Source: Membranipora membranacea
Taxonomy: Eukaryota; Bryozoa; Gymnolaemata; Cheilostomatida; Membraniporidae
Length of the DNA stretch: 64,000 nt
Reading direction: 5' to 3'
NCBI GenBank assembly: GCA_914767715.1
Contig: OU612070.1
Location: 2,559,501 to 2,623,500 of the forward strand
Position numbers and translations under genes: made by a program. Under the pieces are notes generated by a model. The model ran no database searches. It saw nothing but the letters and a program-made list of their open reading frames with translations, and was not told the origin of the DNA. Positions 32,701-44,700 of this stretch are shown here, piece by piece (the stretch's first letter is position 1; each line of letters starts with the position of its first letter).

Positions 32701-35700
32701 TATGTTATCTCTCCTGCGACAGATCAATATCAAAATGATGATTCACTAACAGTTTAACAGTAAGCCTTACTCTAGCTTACTTAGGACAGAAACTAGGCTG
32801 CTATACTTACACCAGAAAATATCACAGCACAGTTTTGATCATAGTTAGCCTAGTCAAAGATACTTAAGTGTTAATCTGTGACAGGGGAGATAAACACTCT
32901 AGCATACTTGCCAAGTAATCTAAATTCAAAAGTGGGAGAATTCAATTTACAGCGGTACTGCACGGAATCGCGGTGCTTCGAGGGTGCAAAGCACCCGAGC
33001 GATCCACTTTGGGGTTTTGGGCAGTGTAAGCCCCCAATGGGGACTGGGGTAGAGCCACGGCTGCTGATACTCTGAGAACGCTTCTAGCCACTAGGAAGAG
33101 CTAAAAACGTATTCTTGATCCCAAATAGTTTCATGTTTGTACTTTGTACTGGTACTAAAATATCAAACTGAGATGAAATGCACTTTTAATACTTACCATC
33201 AACACATGGGCCCCTGGGACTCTTCAACAAGTGCTTGGATAGAGTTACTAAGAAATTGCGAAAGGGCTGTTTTTTCTCAAATCTGGAGGAAATAGTGAGA
33301 CTTACAAAAAGTGGGAAGTCAACAGAATTTCATGTGAAAATTTGGAGACTTGGCAAGTATGCACTCTAGACCCTTTTAGACCCAGGGTTTTTGCACTCCA
33401 AACACGGTTACATCATTCAATAACGTCCTCATGCGAGTAAACTTAGCTTTTTTGGTAATATTGCTAAAAAGTTACTTTGCTATGAGCAACGGTTGTTCAG
33501 GGCAAGAGAAACCTTAATACTCACTCGTCTGAGCATTAAACGAAAATAGCTATGTTCCTTGAAAAAATAGAAATTATGATCTCTCCTTGGGCAACTTTGA
33601 ATGTTCTTTTGATAAAAAATGTCCAAGTTTTGTTTAGCTTTTTCCTGTTCATACCATGATTTCAGCACCAAACAAGAACTACAATGTAGCTAGGTATAAG
33701 CCTGTAACCACGACTCCATCAACACCTCATCTTGACCATCTGGTTGACGGGATGAACTTTTCTCTAGAATCTTGTCCAAACCGATCAGATACTGTGCAGT
33801 GGGAGTTAGATTTGCTTGACACTTATTTGATCCACCTTGTTCGTCTTGTCAAAGGGGACTGTGGTAAGCAGAATGATCACTGCGAACTCTTATTAATATT
33901 GAATTTCATTTTGTGAGTCTGTGAGTCTGTTATAATATAAAACCTCTCCTCTAAGTGAATGGTCTCCTCTCCACTGAAAGTCTTGTCTCTTCAAGTGAAT
34001 GATTGAAAAAAAATCCGGTATTTATGTTATGGTAATTGAGTCACCACTATCTTCCACCAGCTTTTTTAAATAAAATGCATGATTGTGTTTAGTTATGGAT
34101 ATTTCTTTATTTTCGGTCATGTTTCCCAGCAACCTTGAAACTCATCACTTAGCAACGCATTGCACTGCATGAGTCATAGGTTGTTGCTTACCATGTATTA
34201 GAGGCTCAGTGCTTTGGTAATTATGTCATGCTTTATTTTTTCTGCCATCTTATTACACCTATCCACCTAATAATAAATGTGCCACAGGGATAGCATATTA
34301 TATACTATATACACTTGTCCCCAAGACAAACTCATGATATGATTCAATGGTGAACATACATCAAAGCCAATGTGAATTCATAAGCCAGACCCCAAAGCTG
34401 AACCTAGAACAAAAAGTGATATCTTTTGTGAATCATATTTGAATGCTGAGACAATCACACAACATACATCTAATCCATGGTCTTGTTTTATTCCTCAAGG
34501 TGAGATTCTAGTTGAAAGCCTGAATTTGATGTTGAAAAATGCTTCAGGTTCCAGTTTTCCTGTAACTTCATTGAACCAGCAACCCACCACATTGATGTTT
34601 ACTGTGAATCTCTACATAGTGCCTCACTGATATCAATAACGGCTTTTGCCCAGGAAATTGGAAAAATATCAGAAATCCAAGTTTTTGGATCACGTAAGTA
34701 AATTGATTTTCCTACACTCAGGACAGTCCCAATATCTTTGTTAAACAGGGACATTTATCAATTATATCTTGGTCCTTGTGAATCACAGTCGACAAACATT
34801 TTATTGTAATTATCTATTTTAAATTCAAAACCAACAGTTAAGACTTTTGTTAAAGGACATCAAAATTGATAGGTTTTTAACTTGTTTTAATTGCTGAGGG
34901 TAGTTATATGAGATAATGCAGATCATATTAGTGTTTTAATTGGTTTATAAGGAATGTTAGTGGGAAGAGGCCAAGAGTTATTTCTCAGAACGAGACCGCA
35001 AAACTGTAGCTATATCGATCAATTGCGCTATTGAGGGTGGTGTCTTACTATTTTTCTCAGATGTATGAAAGATGATCAAATCTTGCTCTCTCAAAATACA
35101 ATATGTACGTCCATTGGTGCAGATAAAACATTCTGTTAATAAAACATCAATGGCACTTTATTTAGAGCCAACTTATATGTTACCTTACATCCTTCAGGAG
35201 CGATCAATTATGCCCGCAATGGAATAGCAACACAGTCAAATCCATATGCCACTTTTCCTGCATCTCGAGCTAATGATGGTACAAAGGGCGCTGGGAGTGC
35301 TGATATAACACATACTGCACAAAGTGAAAATCAGTGGTTGAAAATAGATCTCGGTCGTCGAATGTACATGGTAGAGATGGTAGTGTACAACAGAGTAGGA
35401 GATTGTTCCGTAACACCATGTTGTGAGTACTATGTGTTGTGTGTCGAGTTCGACATGTCCTTACTATCTTCAATGCACTTACTTAGTTCCGTTATAAAAA
35501 ATCATAAGTCAACATGCCCTCAAGGTTTTGATTTGAGTTCATGATAGTAACACCCATGTCCAACTACATGGCACTGCACTGGACAATAATAAAAATGCAG
35601 GAAAGCAATTGTTGTATGGAAATAGACAAAAGCAGACTTGGCCTAGACTAATGGAGGCTGAGGAAACTCTCATATTTGCTATGCTATTATATTATAGCTG

Positions 35701-38700
35701 ATAGAATGCAGGACGCCAGCTTTTACACAACAGAACTTAATGGAGACAGTGCAGGTGATCCTGGCTCTTCTGATTGGACACTGTGTCATTACAATAAGGT
35801 TCCCATTGGCGACATGGACTACATACAGTGTGACGACAACCGCCAGCCGTTGACACAACAAATGGCTGTTAAAGTTGGGTATAACGAGGGTGTTCAACTG
35901 AGAGAATTCGAAGCTTACGGACTTGGTAAGAACTACCGCTAAGTTGTGTAATATTTGTTTTTATCCATGCATTTAATACAATTATGGTGACCCATTCATT
36001 TTGCCAATGTGTGAGCTTGATCTATGCGATGCATATAGTTGACATGCATGTAGTGCCTATAAAATGATCCAGAGATAGACAGGGAAATTTATTACCTCAA
36101 GTACTGTTTATCAAAATTAATCAATTTTCTAGATTATTGTTTGAATCCAACTGATGACCAGGACAAAAGATGTCATATCAACCTGAACTGGTTCATCATT
36201 CAATCTAAACTTTGTTATAAGAGAAAATTTGATTTTGCTCAATTTTCTTTAGAAATTTTTGAAACTCGTATTTTTTAGAAAATAGACAGTATAAAAAGAG
36301 CTTTTTGTTCTAGAACCAGGAACATTCAATGACGTTCCAAGAGTCAGTCTCACGTTCAGCAACTCAACAGATTTAGTGATGTCTCTATATCAGTGGACTA
36401 ACAATATGACCGGCGATGTACCTCCATCAAGGTACATCATATTATCAACTTCTTGTTGGATTAACTCAACCTGATTGGATCAATGCTATAGCTCTTCCGA
36501 TTTATTTGCCTGTGAATCTTTTTTCCTAACAATGCCGTTGTATTTTCAGCTATTCAATTTACCAGAAAACTGACACGGAAAGTTTTGTGAAGATCACCAC
36601 AATACCACATGAATTGTCTGCTGATACTGTAGATATACCTATTGGTGGTCTTATAGCAACAAGTGGGTATGAATACAGAGTGACTTCGAGCCATGGGGAT
36701 ATCCCCTACGGAGATGTCAACACTGTGGGTTCATCTTTAACTGTCCCAGCTTGTAAGTCTTTATTTTTTATTCATAAATAGTTGACATAGGGACTTAAGA
36801 TTGACTGCTTATTTTGATAATAATGAGCCTTTCCTAGAATTGCTTAGTATACTTGCCCTGTTTCATGAGAACTGGTGTAGCATAATTCAGACTCTGTTAC
36901 TATCTGTTGGTTGCTTATACCATGTTGTAACTGCTCAGAGTACACCCTTGAAAATGCATTACTTTTAAGAGTCCAAATTTGTATTGTTGCTTAGATATTA
37001 GTTTCCGACATAAATAGCATGTTTTCTTTCTGATTTCCAAATCATTTTCTAAAGAAATGTTTATCACGCTTTGCTCTGATGCGATTGCCTTTTATGTTAG
37101 AGGTCAAACACTACTGCATAATTACAGCAAAACCTGTCTTGTCCCTTTTTCTCCACTGTCTGTGTGATGTTGTTACTGTCTATGTTTAATATTGGGTTCC
37201 TTTTGCTAAAACAAGGTGGAGGATATAAAACCTGTCATTCAACATTAATTTTTTTACAATTTCTCATAGAGAAACACCACACCACTTGCAACCACTGCTA
37301 TACTAATTTCTCTATACCTAAGCCCTGTTTGAAAATCAAGGTGTTACAAAACATCTCTGGGGTCATCATTATTATAGAGTGTTTCCTCCGCCCACTTAGG
37401 CAATGGGTTGAAAGAACAACACAGCACGGTTTCTGAGCTCTTGATTGTGATGATTAGGTTTTAAAGGATTTGGTTGTGACCCCTTTTTGATTTGATTCAG
37501 TACCTCCAGATGTAGAAGATATAGATACAACAAATCAGACAGAAATATACGATGGGGGTTTTTATTCAGTAGAAGGTATGATTCCAGCCATTTGTCATCC
37601 TAATAAATATTTCCTCATGACTGTTACATGGACAGTTTAATTCATAATCAATCGCATTGTAAATTTGATTGTCAGATTGTCATTGACTGAAGATGTCTGA
37701 TACAAGGAAAGCAAGAATTTTTCGGCATTAGCAGATACTGGATTAAAAGAAAATATTGTTCATGAACGAATAATGCTTTCATTTTACGCTTAAGGCTGGG
37801 GATGACCAATCTGAAAGTGGCATATCGTATAGAGTTATAGTGAAAGATATGGCAGGAAATATTATCACAAATCAAACCAGAGTCTGCAACCAAACTTGGT
37901 TTGTTGCAAATAAGCTATTTGGGAACACAGTATATTCAGTAGAGATCACCACATTTAACAGAAGAGGACCCAATACTGTGAATGCAAGGCTTCCAACAAT
38001 TCAAATTGGTAAAAATATATACGAATGAAATGATAGATATTATTGTAAACTATCATATTTTAACAAACTTCAGCTGTGTTATTCCATCCACTGTTAACAG
38101 GTAGCCATAAGATTGAATATGTTCAATTTCTGTGAAATGGGGACGATTTTGTTGTAAAATCATATCAATCCGCTTTGCTGATTCTGCAACAAATAATTGA
38201 TCTGCATTCTCTGCGCCGATGCAATTTCGCTAAAATAGAGCTAGATTTTCTTGGCTTGTTCTGTGTGCATCCATGACTCTTATCAAAATTAATTTTGAAT
38301 TTCTCTGTATTTCAGCACCAAGTCAACCACAAAATGTTTCATTTACTGCTGTGAACTCTTCCTGTATACAGTTCAATTGGACAGCTCCTATTGGTGGTGG
38401 CAACATTGTTACCGGTTATATGGTAGGTGTGAATAAAAATGTTTGACACTACCACTTCTCCAACCGCAGTCTCTGCTTGGAAACCAAAATTCATTGAATC
38501 CGTTATACTTGTTCTTTTACATTATTGGCTCATATGTAAGGGTTCGGAAGCTGTGCGCATTGTTGTATATCTCATAGTCGCTTTGTAAATCCAACTTTGG
38601 CGAAGATGCCATACAGCTATTCATTATCACTGTCTTTTCAAGTATTCCTGTGAAGGGCACCTGCCAATCTCTGGACTGAGTAATTCCACCTTTTCTCACA

Positions 38701-41700
38701 CATCTTGTGGATACACCCCAGGGACAAACATCACATGCTCACTGCAAGCTGTGGCTGATGGAAACAGAGCAAGTGATGCAATCAAACGCTATGGTTACCT
38801 TCCCTGTTCAGGTTCGTCCAAAGGCAGACCAATTTACAATTAACATTATAATGTCAATTTTTATGTCTTTTTGAGCGGATATGGGCAGGGCACGTTTAAA
38901 ATCAAAGAGTATAAAACCTCAAGAGGTGTCCAGGGGGGGGGATCGGTTGTTGAATTAGGAATTACATTATTGTTACTAGAAAAAAATCCTTACAACCTAT
39001 AATCTATCATCCCATCATATGTCATGAGGGGTGGGGGGACACAAATGTCATGCTATGCTCTTGAATAAAGTTGAGAATTTGGGCTAAATTATCGAAAAAC
39101 TACCGATATCCGCATTATACTGATACAAAATGTGTTATTCTTTGAAATTTTGCATGTTGATAGTCAGCATATGCTGTGCAGCTGCTAGATTTAAATTACT
39201 CCTTGGGCTCATCAGAACATTACCTACTTGACAATCATATTTAACCTATTTTCTATAAACTATTCTGTTAGCCTTGCCAGCATCACTGATCAGCACTAAA
39301 TTAAATAGAACTATCAAATATTATATTCATGTTATAGAACCACTGATCAAAGAGATTACCACAGAATCTCTACAGATTGCTAAAGATAATGGTGAAATTG
39401 ATTTTGAGACAACCGTCAACTGGGAGGTATGAGTTATTTTATTTGTAATTTCTGGCCTTAAGTATCAGGCACATTAAGTGTTGTGATCCGGTCAATACTG
39501 TCAAACTTGTTCAGAGGAATACAGTATAAAGTCTGTATTTTTGTTATTTTTTTCCGGGGTTTTGTAGAGGTACACCATTATCAACTAAAACGTAATGTAC
39601 CTATTAGCAACCCAGGTAAAGTTAAAGCAGTTAAGGTACTATATGTGTTTAGCGCTTATCTAAATGCTCAAACTCTCCCCGGTTTGCTGGTTTTTGCGTT
39701 CCAGGGTGAAGTACTGTTGGCTGATAGTTGTATGCCATCTTTGCAACCATCATTCTGAATTGATACCTGATAGATTGATTGCCATTCCTTGTTTCAAAAT
39801 TGTGATAAGTTAACCTCTTACCATCCTGTGAGGAGGAAGTACTTAATATGGATAATTAAGATTAGAAGATTAGACGATAAGATAATTTCTATCAGGTTAA
39901 ATATTTTCTCAGGGGTCAGGCTTCAGTGTTGACAGTTAATGGATGTGACACTTTTCCTCATACAATACAGGTAGTACTGATGATAGAAACAAAAATCCTG
40001 TTGTGTTGTGCTCTCTATATCTGTCCTGTTTTTTTTATCTATGCTGACAAAATTTTTAACCCATTGCCGCTTTTCTTATCATTTATCTGTCATCTGTCGA
40101 CAGATTGACTCCAGTGAAGTGGTCTTCCTTGTTTTATCTTTCAAACACGATGACAGGACAGGAGCTCTAAGTGTCCTCACATTTTCACACTTTAATTCTA
40201 AGTTGTTCCTTCTTTAGATAAGGTCACATTCTGATGTAAGTGCTTTGCAATAAATGTTATCCAGATTTGTGTGTCATTTAACCAATGATAGTTTGTACCA
40301 ATACTACTGTGAAACCTAAAATTTTTGTTTGCAAGTCACATAGAATAACAGTTCCCAACTTCCTGCATGATCTTACTTGTCGTTTATCCACCCACAGTAA
40401 CCACCATTAGATGTATGTAGCCTTGACTCAATCCAGCCTAACTAAACCTCAACAGCAGATTCCAGCATGTTAAACCAGAACAGTTTATCGTTGCCATTGC
40501 TTTGTCTTGTTAAGAATTGCCATGAATTTGGAATGCCTAACCTCATCATAATTATTAATGAGCTAATGGAAATGTGGAAATCCACCTGCGCTGTTAACAT
40601 ACCAGTAATAATTACCTGTCTAGCCACAAAAGTATATGTGTCTAAAAATAACTTACCCTCTGATACAACCACTATTTGCCCTTAATCTGTTATGCTGATG
40701 ATTATTTCACCTCTATGCTTGTCTATGTGAACTGTTAAGTTACCAGTTTTGTCTCTTATTAGGTGAGCAGTCATTGCAATGATGTCAAATATGATCTCAT
40801 AGTTACGGACAGCGATGACCGAACCATGTATCAAGAAGACAACTATACCAGTACAAGTGTGAATATCACTAACCAGGCTGTCTGCTCTAATTATACTCTC
40901 AGTCTCACAGGTACCAACATCGAAGGCTTCTCATCACAAGACACACATGAATGGACAACTCCAACTATAGGTACGATGATATAGAATATCAGAGCTGTTC
41001 AATTAACTCGTGGTGATTTGTGGATTGCCTTCTTTAAAATTGGAAGAAAATAGAGGATACGATTTTCCATCCCACTCAGTCATACTGAATATCATAGAGG
41101 TATTATATATAATATTATTATTTATAACAATCAACAACTCATAGATATGATAACCCTATGATGTATGTACACAGACAATAGATACTATCTTAATGATGTT
41201 TGAATGATGAGATTAAGATTAAGATTTTAAATAATTCAGTAATGCTGAAGCCTTCGAAGTCTGCTGAAGTCTGTGATGCTAACCTTTTACACCTGATAGT
41301 CTTGTTTGTTTTTGAATTGACATGAATCAGTAGGTTATATACTGTCTGGTGTAACAGTTTAGGCCAAACAAAACAAAACACTCCTCAAGTGCCTTTCTAA
41401 TTAATTTATAGATAACCTCAATGACAGCTGACAGGCTGATTACAATTCCTAATGGTGTTAAATTTTGATATTTTGATGATTTTGTGAATGCAAATGCCTG
41501 TGGCATTAGTGGATCATTAAGAAATCCTTAATATCTATTCATCTAAACAATCTTGCGTTTGTTTACATTATCATGGTATCCCACAATCCTAACCCTGGAA
41601 GTTGAGATTCACGCTAATCATTCTATCTTCGTTCTCATTTAGTGCCAAAGCAGCCGACCTCAGTAACTGTTACAGAGCGCAATGCTACTTGTGTTAAAGT

Positions 41701-44700
41701 CAGCTGGACAGAATCTGATAAAAATGGATGCCCAATATCAAACTACACTGTGAGTCTTTTTATAAACAATATCTCCCTGTGTGGATTTTATCCATTGCCG
41801 CCGTCACATTGATACATGCACATCTTTGCATACACACATCAGGGACCCTCAACTAGTTTGGAAATAAGCTGTATTATCTTGTATCAAACTGTATTCATGA
41901 TGCCCCAACTGTATATAATTACAGCACTCTACAACATTTATAATGAATGGAGATTTTTTTCACCTGAAGAACTCATTTTTCTGAAGCAATGTGTCAAGGG
42001 TCAGCTGTTTTAATAATGGAGTGCTGTTTTGCATAAACATTGTAAATTCACTAACTAACTGGACTTAGGCAATATTTGTCCCTTAATTCTGTACTGTGTC
42101 ATGGTTTATGGGACATAGATACAAAATCACTGTGTACCATTGTTCTATACATCTCTACTAGTACATGAACATCACCAAACAGCTTGTATCAACTCTACTA
42201 TTTCCCAAAAAGTCTTCTGAGCTGGTAATAACATATTATAATTATCAGCATTCTGACAGAGAAGGCAACTCCTAATATTATTGATACCAAAGCGAAATAA
42301 CAAATTACACAGTAAGTGGGTCCACAGTAGCAGGTCTGCTTTGTTAGGGATTTCCATGACGAGAGGCATATGATTTATACAATTATTATTTATATTGGTA
42401 GACTTTCTGGGAACACATTACATTAATTTCAAAATCTGAGGTTTGATATTTTTTCACTGCTGCTGGTGGTTAAAATCCAAAACAATGGATAGTTTCATCA
42501 GAGGCAATACATCACCAAGTCTACAAAAGACGATGATATATATGCTAGGATGGTCGAAAGATATGTCCAATATGAATACTTCATGTTTGTAAAATAAGAA
42601 TAATGAAATGACTCATTTTGATTTTTCAAGAGAAATTGTCACAGTGTTTCATTCAATAAATATTGTTCCTCATTGTCTAATACTCCCATATCAAAATCAG
42701 AGGTACATATTGGACAAAACCAAGAGAAAAACCATCTCATCGCAAGCTTATATCGAAAATACCCTCTCGGTGCATTAATGCTATCTTTTAAATATTTCCA
42801 CTAATAGAGAATATATATATATATATATATATATGTAATTACTTTTTAGTTAATATGGTATGCTCTTCAATTTGAGGTGTTTGAAGTGAACGTTTTCTGT
42901 AACATTTTTGGTTTTTTCGTTAAAATATTGCAGTACACATGCTCAAACCCTGCTGGTCATGCTGTCAAGAATACTATGTTAGCCGCTGCCCTAGTACCAG
43001 TTGAGGCTTGTGGTTTTTCTCCAGACTCAATGGTCACATGTAAGGTACACGGTACTAATCTAGCTGGAGATGGAGAGGCTATGGAATATCAGATCAATCT
43101 CGGCTGTAAAGGTGTGTCATACATCAATCTGATAGCCCCACTTTTCAGTGAAGGAGACAAATCCCTATTTTTCGATACTCAAAGAGAAGGAAAGTTGACT
43201 AAATATATAACCTCTTCATCTACTTTCAACCCCACCTTTTTCTCTGCCACCAACTTGTCAGCTCTTTTAAAAAAACTTGATAGCCAATTTTTTTAATATT
43301 GCAGCTCCATATTTTAAGCCTATAGGCTTTGAATTGAGGGATATTGGCTCGTTCTGTGTCTTCATGCGATGGAATGCTTCTGAGTATGAAAATTGTGAAA
43401 TCAAAAGCTACACGGTAAGTATTACCAATACCGTCGATTTCCATAGTATTTTCATATAATTATTTTATTAAGTGTTCCTTTCATATATTATACCAGGGAG
43501 GGTTTGAAGAATGGAGCAGTAAAAAATTGAACACTCAGAACTCAGTATATGTTTACGTATTGAAAATGTTTTGATTTTCCAGTCCGCTTTTAGGCATTTT
43601 GTAAAGTTAAGTAAGGTAAAGTTATGATAGTATTACCCAAGCCTAAACACATATTAATCAATCTATATTTACACAATAACACCTAACGCGTAATATGTGC
43701 ATTTCTACTCTACCTAACTCAATTTACAGATTTCAGGTTTGAACTCATACCATTACCACAACACTTATTTAAGTCTGGATGGCTAACTCCGCCATACTTT
43801 CTCTACTGTGTTTAGCTTTATTCATTAATCAAAACATAAGCATTTGAATAGTTTTCAGATTTTAAATATTTTCTAAATCTTGATAAATAATTAGAAGACA
43901 TTATTTTTCAAAATCTGATGTTTCAGTTTACTCAGTTGCTTTATCATACGCCGCTTTCTCTCTTGTAAACACTCTGCAGTGTAGAAAAACCATGAATCTC
44001 TTTCGATTTAATTCAGTTAGTAATTGTAGCATTGGGTGGCAGTTTACACCTTGGTTGAAAGGAAATCCTGAAACTTGCAACTTTACTCACTTGAAATAAA
44101 TTTAGTTGCATAACAAGCAGCAGTGTTATTTCTATTAGAATCTAATCGATCAACATAATAGCAAAAGGTAGTTTCTTATCGTAATTCCAATGGAAGGCAA
44201 CTTCACAACCTTTCACACAATAGTCGACAAAATGTCATGTCACAGTGAACTTCTATCTCCATATATGTTACCTTCCCTGCTTATACTTTCTGATGTCGTA
44301 TTGAGCTGATCACAGCAGAATTTGCACCTTTTTCAATTTGTTAGATTGTTTGTAAAGACACGAAGGGGACACAATCTACTAACATGAGTGGTGAATCATC
44401 TTCGACTCACCTGTGCGGATTTTCCCCTGGATCTTTAGTGTCATGCAATATCACTGCACACACCCCAAAAGGCCTTGGCCCCACAGCTACAAGTGACGCC
44501 AGTCTGCCTTGCACAGGTGAGTTTTTTTGTAGGTATGACAATGATCGGTAAATTTATATTGCCTTCAATCAATTTCGATTTTGGTTTTATACTTTCAAAT
44601 GTAACTTGGTGATTACAATTCAGGTGCATATAATATAATTTTTCATTATCACTATGGTTCCATGCCTCGAACGAGTGGTCCACTCCCATATTGAACGATG

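Noticed and set aside
34512-34693. Alternative acceptor TTCTAG at 34511 for the FTP2 second exon
   Set aside because: It is 12 bases from the other acceptor, so it stays in the same frame and does not cure the frameshift.
37501-37575. Exon ending at the good-looking donor AGAAG/GTATGA
   Set aside because: It would leave the following exon out of phase and drop the conserved Trp end of the FN3 half-domain. The longer exon to 37634 was preferred, though RNA evidence could reverse this.
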